From Silurus meridionalis (Eukaryota > Chordata > Actinopteri > Siluriformes > Siluridae): DNA of 64,000 bases. The translations under genes were made by a program, and so were the position numbers. The stretch's first letter is position 1, and every line of letters starts with the position of its first letter. Location: NCBI RefSeq assembly GCF_014805685.1, contig NC_060905.1:2468340-2532339 (forward strand), written 5' to 3'. Below, piece by piece: positions 35,013-48,480 of this stretch. The notes beneath the pieces are model-generated. The model did no database searches, was not told the origin of the DNA, and saw nothing but the letters and a program-made list of their open reading frames with translations.

Positions 35013-35249
35013 CAGAAACTCGATCTGCATCAACAACGCTTTGGGAATGCCTCTATGTGACTACGCTCGGAACCACGTGTGTAATCTCTCTAATGGAACC
35101 ACATGACGACCAGGAAGCTATGAAAGCATGTGCAGTGGAGACAAGGCTAGCTTCTGTTGTTCAGAAAGCGCTCTGTGTGTGTTTGTTATTCCTTCTGTTA
35201 GGTTTCACTACGGCAAGCCAAAGGTCGGAAGGCAATGAAAAGAGATAAC

Positions 35250-36372
35250 TAATCCTTCAGGCTAAATGTGTTATTCCTTCCCCGCGTGTCTGACTCCCTT
35301 GGGCTGGCTCATGGTGCCCACCTCTCCTCGGGCTGTCACATCAACAGCTTCAGGGCACCATTCGAGCTGCCTTAGGTATGGCAGAGGTTGGTCTTGAGAC
35401 TGATTCCCTTTGTTAACTATCTGGCAGCCTGAAAACTTGGGTGGGTCCTGCGCACTGTAGGAAGAGGCTTCAAAATTCAGGTCGGGTCTCTGCCACCTCT
35501 GTTCAATGCGGTGTTTATCACTTTGGTGGGTTCCTGAGCAGGCTCTTATCATGAAACAAGAAGTCAAGTTTTTTGTAAGTAAGGAGATCATCGAGGTGGT
35601 CCCTCCACCTGACAGAGAGTCTGGGTTCTACAGCCGGTACTTCATAGTTTCTAAGAATTATGGGGGCTGCATCCCACTTAAAATCTGCATTAGCTAAACT
35701 GCTCACTCATAAAGCTCAGGTTAAAGATGCTCACGCTGAAACAAGTCATGTCTTAAATCAGGTCCGAGGACTGGTTCATCACGATAGATCTGAGGGACAT
35801 GTACTTCCATATACCCATCCTTTCACTACACAGAAAGTTCCTAGGGTTTGCTTTCGGGGGCGAAGCTTACCAATTTGGGTTTTTCTGTTTGGCCTTGAAC
35901 TCTCACCCTGTAATTTCAAAAAGTGTGTGGATGCTGCTCTGGCTCCTTTGATACTCTAGGTCTTTCACATACTAAATTATATAGACGATTGGTTGATATT
36001 TGCTCAATCAGAGCACTTGGCAATTCGTATCGAGATGACATGAAAGAGTTAGGGTTAAGACTAAAATGCCAAGAAAAGTGTGCTTTCTTCAGTACAGAGG
36101 ACCACTATCTAGGCATAGTGTGGGATTCAACCACAATGAGGGCACGGTTGTTTCCTGCTTGGATCGAGTATATCCTCACGGCCATCAAGAGAGCAAGAGA
36201 AGGCCAGTCACTCACTGTAAAGCAGTTTAAAAGACTGCTGGGTCTGCTGGCAGCTATGTCCAACATGGTACAGCTAGGGATGGATGCCATGGTACAGGCG
36301 TGGCCAAGGCTGCACCTGTATGCCTTTCCCCCTATCATGCTGCTCCCGGGAGTTCTGGAGAGAGTCCAATGT
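35250..36372 (+). pseudogene. DIRS-type retrotransposon, copy 3: RT fragment with intact active-site motifs
   Basis: Plus-strand pieces read as DIRS reverse transcriptase: EIIEVVPPPDRESGFYSRYF with FIVSKNYGG (35575-35670), ITIDLRDMYFHIPI with the motif A Asp (35780-35825), LNYIDDWLIFAQSE with Y-I-D-D (35970-36015), LGIVWDSTTMRARLFPAWIE, and LTVKQFKRLLGLLAAMS. Several frame changes and a stop separate the pieces. There is no gag, recombinase or terminal repeat. The sequence stops at about 36372, where a MITE begins. It lies opposite in orientation to copies 1 and 2. Confidence 0.85.
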
Positions 36373-36625
36373 TAGTAAAGTCAGTGATGTAGGTGAGATG
36401 ATGAGGATCCTGGGGTGCAGTCAGTGTGAAAAATTCATTTATGTTCAATAAGGTTAGAGCTCTATAGCAGGAGATATTTCACTTCAATCAATGGAGCTGG
36501 CCTTGTGTCATGCTGGAACATGTCTGAGTTTCCTAGTTGTGTTGTAGGGAAAAATTTCATGCCAGAGGAAGAAACATATATGGCATATGGAAAAGGCGGG
36601 TGTCCTAACACGTTTGATCACAAAG
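36373..36625 (-). mobile_element. Tc1-type MITE, family B fragment
   Basis: GTAAAGTCAGTGATGTAGG, CTGGGGTGCAGTCAGTGTG, AGCTCTATAGCAGGAGAT and GGCGGGTGTCCTAACACGTT are the reversed family landmarks. Confidence 0.65.
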
Positions 36626-36968
36626 TGTATTTAAAAGGATTATGTCACTGTTTATTGATTTTAAAAAATTCCACGAATTTAGTCTTTCTTGGGGACGGAG
36701 ACATTTCTAGATGTGCCATTATAGGATCATAATCAGCCTCAGTCTCATCCTGACCCTGACCTTCTGGCTTAACCTCTCGCCCTGTTTGCTTCGAAAATGT
36801 AAAAAAAAAGATAAATGTAAAAAACAACAACACTCACGTGTACAGTCATGCAGACGTGTTGAAATTGGCCCTGAGGCAGTTCCACTGGATTCTCATGCTG
36901 ACCCGTTTCACCATAAATCTACTTGCTTCTGCATCCACCCACTCAATGCACACACCCACCCACCCACT

Positions 36969-36971
<3 letters not shown>

Positions 36972-37022
<51 letters not shown>

Positions 37023-37093
37023 CCTGTCAAATATGCATGCACTTTTTGACCTTCTGACTCCCTTTCTGGTTATCTACACATATACATATGCAC

Positions 37094-37128
<35 letters not shown>

Positions 37129-37232
37129 TGTGTTGCAATGTGTTTATTACTTTTGGACAATATTTATATCAGTGTGTGGGTATGTGAATATGTTTGTGTG
37201 TGTTGGCCTGTGTGTTGGCATGTGTATGTGAG

Positions 37233-37299
<67 letters not shown>

Positions 37300-37362
37300 G
37301 ATGAATGTGTGTATAAGTATGTAATTGGGTATGTATGTGTGGATTTATACAGAAATGGCAAG
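36972..37362 (+). repeat. CA and GT microsatellites
   Basis: CA at 36972-37019, GT at 37098-37128 and GT at 37235-37297, in otherwise low-complexity DNA. Confidence 0.92.
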
Positions 37363-39687
37363 TCGTCTTCTTCTTCTTTTGGCTTCTCCCATTAGGGGTC
37401 GCAACAGCAGATCATCCGTCTCCATACCCCCCTGTCTTCTACATCTGCCTCTTTAAACCCAACCACCTGCATGTCTTCTCTCACCACATCCATAAACCTC
37501 CTCCTTGGTCTTCCTCTTTTCCTCCTTCCTGGTGGCTCCATCCTCAGCATTCTCCTACTGATTTACCCCATGTTCCTCCTCTGCACATGTGCAAACCATC
37601 TCAATCTCGCCTCCCTCACCTTGTCTACAAAACGTCCTACATGCGCTGTTCTTCTAATAAACTCATTTCTAATCCTGTCCATCGTCATCACTCCCAACGA
37701 AAACCTCAACATCTTCAGCTCTGCTACCCCCAGCTCCACCTCCTGTCTTTTACTCAATGCCACTGTCTCTAAACCAAACAACATCTCAGGTCTCACCACA
37801 GTCCTATAAACTTTCCCTTTCACTCTCACAGATACTCTTCTATCACAAATCACTCCTGCTATCACTCTTCTCCACCCACTCCACCCTGCCTGTCCACTTT
37901 TCTTCACTTTTCAAACACACACTCCATTATTTTGCACTGTTGACCCCAGGTACCTGAACTCCTCCACCTTCTCCACCTCTTCTCCCTGCAACCACACCCC
38001 TCCACTGCCCTCCCTCTCATTCACACACATGTACTCTGTCTTACTCCTACTGACTTTCATTCCCCTTCTCTCCAGCATGTACCTCCACCTCTCCAGGCTC
38101 TTCTCCACTTGCTCCCTACTCTTACCACAAATACAATATCATCTGCAAACATCATAGTCCAGGGAGACTCCTGTCTGACCTCGTCTGTCAACCTGTCCCT
38201 CACCACCGCAAACAGGAAAGGGCTCAGAGCCGGTTCTTGATGCAGTCCAACCTCCACCTTGAACCAGTCACACTTTCCTGCTGTCACACTGTCCTCATAC
38301 ATGTCCTGCACCAACCTCACATACTTTTCTGAAACACCTGACTTTCTCATACAATACCACAACTCCTCTCTCCACCCTGTCGTACGCTTTCTCTTAATAC
38401 ACAAACACACAATGCAACTTCTTCTGACCTTCTTTTTATTTCTCCATCAACCTTCTCAAAGCAAATAATGCGTCTGTGGTGCTCTTCTTGGCATGAAACC
38501 ATACTTTTGCTCACAGATGGTCACTTCTTCTCTCAGCCTGGCTTCCACTCCTCTTTCCCATAAATTCATGGTGTGACTGATCAACTTAATTCCCCTGTAG
38601 TTACTGCAGGTCTGCACATTGCCCTTGTTCTTAAAGATCGGTACCATCACACTCCTTCATACCTCAGGCATACTCTCACCTTCCACAAGGTGAGTTGTTA
38701 AACTATCTTGTTAAAAACTCCACTGCATTTCTCCTAAACATCTTCATGCTTCTACTGGCATGTCATTTTGTCCAACCGACTTTACACTCTTCATCCTCTT
38801 AATCCCTGCTCTCACTTCCTCCTTACTGATCCTATCCACTTCCTGCTTCACCATCTCCACACCATCCAACCTTCTCTCTCTCATTTCCTCGTTCATCAGC
38901 TGTTTAAAATACTCCCTTCATCTTCTCAACACACGCTCCTCACTAGTCAACACATTTCCATCTCTATCCTTTATTGCTCTTCACCACCACCGAGCTCCTG
39001 TCTGACCTCTTCCCTGAATCTCACACTACAGTCTTTCTCCTTTACTTTCTACCATCTTATTCTTCTATCAGTCTTCACTCTCTTCCTTATCTTTTTCACC
39101 TCCAAAACCATCCTACAGACCACCATCTGTCTAGCTACACTGTCCACTGCCAACACCTTACAGTCTCCAATCTCCTTCAGGTTGCATCTCCTACATAGAA
39201 CATAGTCCACCTGTGTGCACCTTCCTCCACTCTTATATGTCACCCTATGATCCTCCTTCTTCTTAAAATAAGTGTTCACCACTGCCATTTCCATCCTTTT
39301 AGCAAAATCTACCTATTTGCCCTTCCACATTCCTCTCCTTAAAGCCATAATTACCATCACCTCCTCATCACCTCTGTTCCCTTTACCTACATGCCCATTG
39401 AAATCTGCCCCAATCTCCAATCTTTCATTCCTAGGTTCACCTTCTACCACTTCATCTAACTCAGTCCAGAATTTATCCTTCTCCTCTATCTCACAACCCA
39501 CTTGTTGAGCATAAGCACTGATGACATTTATCATCGCCCCTTCAACTTCCAGCTTCACATTCATTACCCTATCAGAAACTCTCATCACCTCCACTACACT
39601 CTTACTGTACTCTTCCTTCAGAATCACTCCTACACCATTTAAATTTCGATCGACACCCTGAAAGAACAGTTTAAACCCACCTCCAAT
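37363..39687 (-). mobile_element. RTE-clade LINE, nearly continuous endonuclease-RT remnant
   Basis: The minus strand carries, in order from 39687: APE endonuclease (GVDRNLNGVGVILKEEYSKS, VISAYAQQVG, GADFNGHVG, HRVTYKSGGRCTQVDYVLC), then RT (MVPIFKNKGNVQTCSNYRGI, the FADD active site MMFADDIVFVV at 38131-38160, YRTVVRPEMLFGLE) and the C-terminal region (MLRFSLGVMTMDRIRNEFI, RLRWFAHVQRRNMG). The 3' end lies at about 37363 (GGCTTCTCCCATTAGGGG). Many single-base frameshifts break it. The 5' end abuts DIRS copy 2. RTE elements copy by target-primed reverse transcription. Confidence 0.9.
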
Positions 39688-41482
39688 GTTTCTGTGGAGA
39701 AGAGCCTTTTATGGAGAGGAGCTTCCCCTTGGCCCACAGGAAGATCTGGTGTGCCAGCCTGTCACGACGAGCGGGAACTCCCAGCACGGGACCCTGAGAC
39801 AGAAACCCGGGATCTCTCCAAACATCTAAGGCATCGCCTCGTAACCTTGATCATACAGCGGGGGCTGCCCTTCCGTAAGAACCAAGTGTTCCTAAGCCAC
39901 CACTGAAGGAGTCTTATGTACAGGAGGCCAAGTGAAATAACACTGAACTCAGCTGCCATGAGCCCTAGCAGTTTCTGAAACTGCTTGATAGTGAGTGGTT
40001 GTCCTTCTCTGACCTTCCTGACAGCTGTAAAGATGGACACAATGCAGGCAGAGGAAAGTTGCATGCGCATAGTCATCGAATCCCATATGACGCCGAGATA
40101 GGTGGTTCTCTGTGATGGAGAAAGCACACTCTTCCCGGCATTTGGACGAATCCCCATAGCCTTCATGTGAGCGAAAATGACATCTAACCAGTCGTTAATA
40201 TAATTGAGGATGCAGATGCCCTGTGTGTCTGGGGAACCAGAGCCACATCGACACATTTTGTGAAAGTGCGGGCTACCCCGGCAAGCCAAACAGAAGAACC
40301 CAATACTGGTAAGCTTTGTCCCCGAAAACTAACCTCAGGACATTCTTGTGAGAAGGAAAGATGGATGCATAGAAGTATGCATCCTTTAGATATACCGTGA
40401 CATACCAGTCCTTGGATCTGATTTGAGCTACGACCTGCTTGAGGGTCAGCATCCTGACCTGAGTCTCCCAAATCTCATGAGTGAGTGGTTCAGCTGACAC
40501 AGATCTAGGATAGGACGCAACCCACCATCCTTTTTGGAAACTATGAAGTACTGATGGTCTCCTTCATCAGGAGAGTGCTTACTTTCTGTTCCATGACCAG
40601 AGCCTGCTCGGTTCCCACCAGAGTGGGAAGGAGCCTGTAGAAGCGGGACGGACGAGACCCGAATCGAATTGAATAGCCTCGCTCTACAGTGTGCAGGACC
40701 CACTGAGACACATCTGGCAGAGCTCCAATATATATTCCAGGCTGCCAGGTAGTCCATTAAGAGTATCAGTCTCTCGAGACTGACCTCTGGTGTGCCTAGA
40801 GCTGAGGCAATGCCCTGATGCGACCCTAGGAGCCTCCAAGAAGGCGGCAAGTTCTCCTGGACCACTACGAAACCCAGTGGAAACCAAGGAGGATGCTTGC
40901 TGGAGCTGGCCATGACCTGAAGCACATTTTGTGGCAGGGTTAACGGACAGGTCTCTGAGGAAACTGGGACAGGACAGACAAAGAGTATTGCTGTACAACG
41001 CGCCCTTTCACCATCAGAACCCCTAGAACGCCCTATTTCAGTACCTTTTGGTTGAAGCCCTTTTATTGAAGATGACAGTCCTGAGATTTGCAACATCCTG
41101 GGGCTTTGACCCAGAGCGCCATGCAGGATCCCTGACAGGGGAAGTACACGACGCGATGCTCCATTTCTGTGCTGGGTTGGTCTTGGGGTGCAGCCCAATG
41201 AGAGTGGTGTGTGAGATGCTTAGCTTTCTTAGTAGCCTTTATTATTTTTTTTTTCCAGACAAATTATATTTGTTGAACACACAGAGCGCTTCATTAACAA
41301 ACAGAAGCTGGCGCCAGCTTTACTCAATGTGCGTTTTATAGCTTCCTGGTCGTGACGTCACCCCGCCAGTGATGCGGTGCGGTCAATTTGACTGATTACA
41401 CACATTATTTCAGAGCGTGAACAACGCGGCCATGTTCCCAAATCGCTGCGACACAGCTCAAGTTCCTGAAAGGGAACAGAAA
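39688..41482 (-). mobile_element. DIRS-type retrotransposon, copy 2, gag-RT part
   Basis: The minus strand starts with the terminal region at 41482-41275 shared with copy 1, then a degraded gag-like stretch, then RT to about 39760. It ends with a scrap of the RNase H region (HQIFLWAKGKLLS, near 39720-39760) joined directly to the RT end, so the RNase H core is deleted. The tyrosine recombinase and the far end are absent. Confidence 0.85.
39770..40560 (-). pseudogene. DIRS reverse transcriptase, active site lost
   Basis: Pieces in order are FIVSKKDGGLRPILDLCQLN, MLTLKQVVAQIRSKDWYVTV followed by YLKDAYFYA, ARTFTKCVDVAL, ILNYINDWL, SQRTTYLGVIWDSMTMRMQL and LTIKQFQKLLGLMAAE. The motif A Asp is replaced (VYLKD where copy 3 has IDLRD), and the YxDD motif reads Y-I-N-D. 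There are frame changes near 40490 and 40280. Catalysis is excluded. Confidence 0.88.
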
Positions 41483-41599
41483 CATTCCTGATCCCCTGAT
41501 CATCTTCATCTTTTCTCTGCTTGTGTTCTCTATGGTGGATGTTCAGCCTGGATACATTCATTAAGCAACAAAATTAAAAATTCTTTTGAATTAATATAC

Positions 41600-42009
41600 T
41601 AATATGATGTGAGGTTCAGCTAGCAGAGTGACACTGAAATGTAGTAGTAATGACTACATTTTACTGTAGTACATTTCAGAGCCCAAACTTCTTTACTTAA
41701 ACGTGAGTGAAAAAGTGCAGTTAGAACTTCACCTTTTACCAGAGTCTTTTAAGACACAAGTTTCTGTACTTCTACTGAATGAAGGATCTGTGTACTTTTG
41801 CCTGCTCTGGATTTGGGTTTGTGTGTTAAAGTATGATTGTGTGTTTGTGTGAGTCTGTGGTGTTTGCATGTAGGTGTGTGGTTAAGCGAGTGTGTGTGTT
41901 GCAATGTGTTTATTAGTTGGAGATAATTTAAACACACACATATACATTGTGTAGAGTGTGTAACGTGAGGATCTGTACTTCTACTTAAGTGTAGGATGTG
42001 TGTACTTTT

Positions 42010-42012
<3 letters not shown>
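41600..42012 (-). mobile_element. hAT-like MITE fragment
   Basis: TTTCAGAGCCCAAACTTCTT, AAGTGCAGTTAGAACTTCAC and TTTCTGTACTTCTACTGAA invert the segment at 16090-16285. A second partial copy, CTGTACTTCTACTTAAGTGT, lies at 41970-42000. Confidence 0.5.

Positions 42013-42017
<5 letters not shown>

Positions 42018-42092
<75 letters not shown>
42018..42092 (+). repeat. (AT)n then (GT)n microsatellite
   Basis: AT at 42018-42057 and GT at 42057-42092. A further GT run lies at 42335-42380 and a CGCCT pentanucleotide run at 42488-42522. Confidence 0.93.
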
Positions 42093-42094
<2 letters not shown>

Positions 42095-42330
42095 GAAGGA
42101 TGTGTGTTCTCCTCTCCATGCCTGCATGCTGCTCTGATCTCCCTATTACAAGGTCGATTAGGCCACTAATCCCTGAAATACACGCGTCCTACAGCACGGG
42201 AGAAGAACACATGGAGAGAGAAAACGCGCTCAGGGGGAAAAATGGCTGCCACTTTTACTTCTCCTTCTTCTCCATGCCTCCTAGTCTAAGCCTGCTGAAT
42301 TCTACCGCTGAAATTTGCCAAACATATATA

Positions 42331-42381
<51 letters not shown>

Positions 42382-42894
42382 GTGTGAGGGGGTTCGCCTC
42401 ACATTGGGGATTAACAGGAAACTCATCCGAGCTTCATGATTCCTAGAACCGCATCAGAACAATATCACTCTGAACCGGAGGAGCTCGCCTCGCCTTGCCT
42501 CGCCTCGCCTCGCCTCGCCTCTGCATATAATTGGGGGCATTTAAGTTTTATATATATATATTATGGCATCCCGTTTAGGAACTGATCTATGAGAGAATTG
42601 AATGAAAACAATTTTGAGAAATGAAGAGATGGTTAACACATTGATGAGTGCATGCAAAGCCAGAACTGCAAGATATAAACTCTAAGAAATAAAGTCAGAA
42701 CTGCGAATCAATAAAAATTCTTGAGACTTTTTATCTCGCAATTGTGACTTTAGACGCACTCACCGATGTGTTAACCATCTCTTCATTTCTCAAAATTTAG
42801 CAACAAATGTTTCTCGCTGACTCACTCATTCTGCCTAAAGGATATATTTTTTTCTTATTCTGCCTAAAGTACAACATGGCGGCTTGCGTATTAA

Positions 42895-43055
42895 TGATTC
42901 AGCATCCATTCAATATATTCAGCGTTTTCATTCAATATATTCAGAATCCTTTTACTATTCTCATGTTTTACTCAATATATTCAAAATTCATTCAATATTC
43001 TTACATTTCATTCAATATATTCAGTTTTCATTCAATATATTAGAAATTCATTTTT
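42895..43055 (+). repeat. TTCATTCAATATATTCA short tandem repeat
   Basis: About seven units of 20-25 bp with the core CATTCAATATATTCA. An A/T-rich zone and a TTA run (43314-43357) follow. Confidence 0.8.
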
Positions 43056-43312
43056 CATTCAAATCTCTCATGGATAATTTCCTTGATTAATTGATTTATT
43101 TGTTTGTTTTTTAACTTTTACTGTAGGCAGGCGATGTTAAACGATTTTAGATTTTTTTTGTTTCAGCTGTGTGAAAGTGTTTACAAAAGGAAGGTGTAAG
43201 TGTCATTGCTTAGAAGGCAGCAGTGTTACAAAAATAAATCTATAAAATAAAAGAATAAAAAAAATAAAAAAATTTTTATTTAGACTTCGTTGTTTCACTG
43301 TGAAATTCTTTC

Positions 43313-43357
<45 letters not shown>

Positions 43358-43387
43358 TTTTTTTTTCCCCACCGGGATCACACTAAA

Positions 43388-43800
43388 AGGTCAAAAGTAT
43401 CAGGACACCCGACTTATCCAGCAACATGTAGTTCTTCTCCAAACTGTTACCACAAAGTTGGAGGCATAACATTTAATAAAATGTCTTTGAAATTTTACCT
43501 GTGGGAGATCTAGCAGATCCCAAACACTGTTCCAGCATCGCACAAAGTGCACAGCTTCATGAAGATCTGCTTTATATGGATCGGAGTGAAAGATCTCCTG
43601 CTATAAAGCTCCAAAACTATGAAATACCGTTAAGATGAATTGGAGCACTGACTGCACCTCAGAAGCCTCCAAACCTCACCTACATCAGAACTCGACTTTA
43701 CCAACACACAGTCTTGTGGCCGAATAAATCTCACACAAATCTCCACAAAATCAAGTGGAACATCTTCCCAAAAGAGTGGGATGTCTAAAAAGAAGCAAAT
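43388..43800 (+). mobile_element. Tc1-type MITE, family B
   Basis: Begins TCAAAAGTATCAGGACACCC. Landmarks include CAAAGTTGGAGGCATAACA, TTCATGAAGATCTGCTTTA, AGATCTCCTGCTATAAAGC and GGAACATCTTCCCAAAAGAG. The right end is eroded (GGGATGTCTAAAAAG). Confidence 0.72.
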
Positions 43801-44077
43801 ATAAAAACAGAAATGTAAATTATTCATCTCCGACTGCAAAACTTTGCAAATTCAAGCTGGTTTGAGGAATGCAATAATGAGTGTGTCAGTATTAAAGTAA
43901 TGTGTATCACTGGCAGTATATCAAATCTAATATCAAACCAGAAATGTAGAAATACACAAACACTTTCTAGAGCAACTTTTATAGTTATTAATACACATAT
44001 AGGAGTCCACTAGTAAAACATGTGATGAGAACTCCGTGGTGCTGAAATTTAAAATCACAACCTTTGCAACCCAACCC

Positions 44078-44080
<3 letters not shown>

Positions 44081-44130
<50 letters not shown>

Positions 44131-44143
44131 ACACACATACACA
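44081..44143 (+). repeat. (CA)n microsatellite
   Basis: A CA run of about 30 units with two TA interruptions. Confidence 0.93.
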
Positions 44144-44164
44144 CCACCCCCTGGACCCCCTTGC

Positions 44165-44650
44165 CCCTTACAGATCTAGAAACCATAATAAAAATCATAG
44201 GTCTACAGTAGACAATATGATTAGAACCATAGGTCTAGAAAACACAATGAGAACCACAGTCCTTTGTTACCATAATGAGAAACAAAGATCTAGACATCAT
44301 AATAAGAGCCACCGTTTTAGAAATAATAATAATAACAGAATAGTTTAGACAATATGATGACAACCATGGATCCAGACACCATAATGAGACCCACAGATCG
44401 AGACACCATGATGAGAACCAAAGGTCTCTGTATCAGAATGAGAAACACACATTAAGAAACCATAATGAGAACCAAATGTCTAGACACTATTAAGAGACCC
44501 ACAGATCGAGACACTATGATGAGAACCATGGATCCAGACACCATAATGAGACCCACAGATCGAGACACCATGATGAGAACTAAAGGTCTAGGTATAATAC
44601 TAAGAACCACAGATCTAGACACTATAATGAGAACTAAAGGTCTAGACGCA
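44165..44650 (+). repeat. CATAATGAGAACC/TCTAGACA minisatellite
   Basis: About 16 units of 28-32 bp, for example AACCATAATGAGAACCAAA followed by TGTCTAGACAC, and variants with GATCGAGACACCATGATGAG. The family also occurs inverted at 34915-35012. Confidence 0.88.
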
Positions 44651-45540
44651 AAACACACATTTCAGACACTTTTTCTCAAGAACACTCTGTGACCTTGGAG
44701 GCCAGAAAATTAAGCATCCGTGTAGTCTGACTCCGAGACTCTCCATACAATAATAAAATGTGGTGGAGTTTTTTTTTGTACGTCGCTCTCATTCTCTCTT
44801 TCTTTCTTGCTTTTCTATGGCTGAATTTACATATTTAGCCTTCACCCACACTCTGTGAACCTTCTCCCCCAGAATTTTTACTTTCTCTCTTAATAGAAAG
44901 TCTGAAAATCCTCAAGTAAAAAACCAAACAAAATAAAAAGAAGAACTGTTCTTACATCACAACACTGAGAAACCCGAAATTTGACCCTGATAGCCCCTTT
45001 GTAGGCGGAAGTTCTACACCTTAATTCTATCCCTCTGCACAGTATATCTTCTCGATAGCTCAAGCTCATGCTGAATTGGTTCCACTTCACATTCACATGT
45101 TCAACCTTCACACAAACCAAAATCTCCCAGAATTCCCTCTGTCTCAAGTTTGTATTCAGTCCTAAAATCTTCAAAGCATCGAAACAAGGAGCTTTCACTC
45201 TTTTTCTCCAACACAAGGCCAGAAATCCCAATGGCCCCAGGGTCTTGAACATATTCTGACTCAGCATGAGGTTTTTTCCCGTGCCATTCTCTCTCCGCCT
45301 GAGTTCTTCCGGAATAATTAATCAACATGTCGCTGATTGGCTAATTAGCATGTAGTAACACTAACAGCGAACACTCCATTAATAAAGCTTATTTATGGCA
45401 CCTAAATGACTAATTAATTACGTCGGGACGACCAGTGAGGCGGAGTTATGCTGCAGGAGGGGGCTGTGTATGTGTTTGGAACTTCCAGTTCATTAATAAT
45501 GCATTTATGTCATCTTTTTTTTTTTCTTCCTCCAAAGGTT
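44651..45540. other. Intergenic, possible CNE-like island
   Basis: No gene is seen. 45290-45440 is AT-rich but non-repetitive, with several TAAT-core sites (GGCTAATTAGCATG, GACTAATTAATTAC). Confidence 0.4.
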
Positions 45541-46700
<1,160 letters not shown>

Positions 46701-47190
46701 AACGGGTAAAAAATCAGCGTTGGAACACAATGAGAGTCACTCTCCTCCCACACTAAGTCAGCGATGAGTCAGTTAGCTGCGTGATCCGAACCCAGGAAGA
46801 CAGAATGCAAATGCCAAAGAACAACAGCAAAGACAAAAGTTTGATTATAATTACTTTAGTCCGTAACAAGAACAAGGGGAGGAAAAAAAAGACACGGAGG
46901 GAAGAAAGAAGTGCATTATCCTGACCGTAACTTTCGGGTGAATGCACTGAAAAGGCTCATTTAACAACAGTGAGGCATCAATTACAAAAGTTCACGAGGA
47001 AGCAGAACAACGACTTTACATCGATATCATTTTACCAGATGAAAGCCTGAGCTAAAAATAAATAAAAAATCCCAAACGTTTTATAATCAGCCAAAGATAA
47101 AATCTTATACACCTCATTATCACTCTGACACTCATTCACAGTGTGGGCTTAAGAGTGAGAGGGTGGAGGAGACTGGTACATGTATAGAGG
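46701..47190. other. Intergenic, no gene recognised
   Basis: Balanced to AT-rich, non-repetitive sequence without a supportable gene. Confidence 0.4.
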
Positions 47191-47226
<36 letters not shown>

Positions 47227-47227
47227 T

Positions 47228-47313
<86 letters not shown>
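47191..47313 (+). repeat. (GACA)n(GATA)n microsatellite
   Basis: GACA to about 47226, then GATA. Confidence 0.95.
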
Positions 47314-47689
47314 CGATCTCCCCATCCTGAGGCATCCTGAGGTTTGGTCAGCTCCAGTCACGTTCCACCTCATGAAGTTAATGCACCTTTGAAGAAGTAG
47401 ATGCCGAACTCGCAGACATCCCCTACCACCCAGAGACGTACCAATGCCAATTGGATTCCACTACATGTGTGGAGTTTTGACATTGGACCTCCTGGAGTGT
47501 TTAAAGGCTCTGGCATGGAGAAGCTGATGCTGGATCTGTGATGATCACAAATGTTGAGCTCAGTAGCTCCTAGTTTTATAACCATAAAGACTGTAGAAAG
47601 AACATTTACTTATAATCTTATACTCCAGTACTCATGTTAGTTCTCACTCTCCAGTGTTCTTTATTGTTGAAAGATTTCTGATCAAACTC

Positions 47690-47908
47690 TTGATGTCACC
47701 CAAATGAGGATGGGTTCCCCTTTTGAGTCTGGTTCCTCTCAAGGTTTCTTCCTCATTACATCTAAGGGAGTTTTTCCTTCACCACAATTGCCATGGCTGC
47801 TCATCAGGGATAAACACACACCATTCACCTTCACTGTTGATTTCTGTAAAGCTGCTTTGAGACAATGTCTGTTGTGAAAAGCGCTATAGAAATAAACTTG
47901 ACTTGACA
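47690..47908 (+). repeat. Interspersed repeat with GCTGCTTTGAGACAATG tail
   Basis: Contains GGTTCCTCTCAAGGTTTCTT, GGGAGTTTTTCCTTCACCAC, TGTAAAGCTGCTTTGAGACA and GCGCTATAGAAATAAAC, the inverse of the repeat at 18809-19040. The two differ enough to be old, separate insertions. Confidence 0.65.
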
Positions 47909-47929
47909 GATAGATAGATAGTGTTATAT

Positions 47930-48165
47930 GTTGTGTAAATCACAGCAGTGTGTATGGTTTATAGTGTGTGCTGTGTGTAACACGGCAGTGTTTACGGTGT
48001 ATAGTGTGTGTGTTGTGTGTAACACAGGTGTGTGTACAGTTTATAGAGTGTGTGTTTGTGTGTTCAGCTGCAATGTGTATGATTCATAGTGTGTGCTGAA
48101 TAAAATGCAGCAGTGTGTGTGTGTGGGTTATAGCGTGTGTTTGTGTGTGTGTTATAATGTGTGTT
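47930..48165 (+). repeat. Diverged GT-rich tandem repeat (about 50 bp)
   Basis: Four units with the frame GCAGTGTGTATGGTTTATAG and TGTGTGCTGTGTGTAACAC. Confidence 0.6.
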
Positions 48166-48387
48166 TCTGGCTGCAGTGGATCATTACCGTTGTGTTAGTG
48201 AGCTTGTGTTTGTTGTTGAAGGCCTTCACCCGTAGCTGCTCGGTCTCAGAAGGTTCCTCGCCTCTTGGCCTCAGTGTGTTTGGGTAAATGCTTCTTATTT
48301 TTACAGTGTAATTACCTGCTGTAGAGCGAGACTGATGTAGTCACACCAACCGATCAATCAGGCTGGAACAACGCTGGCAGCCTGCTG

Positions 48388-48427
<40 letters not shown>

Positions 48428-48480
48428 GCTCACACCCCCTCGTGTTTATTTTACAATCATCGTTCGGCTACACTGTGAGA
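48166..48480. other. Intergenic with a (CA)n run
   Basis: No gene. CA repeat at 48390-48425. Confidence 0.5.

Noticed and set aside
36723..37049. Possible small gene around the 112-codon plus-strand frame
   Set aside because: Half of it is a CA repeat and the remainder shows no domain or splice structure.
28740..41482. Endogenous retrovirus
   Set aside because: RT pieces here are DIRS, L2 and RTE types; no env, no DDE integrase, no protease and no direct LTR pair is seen.
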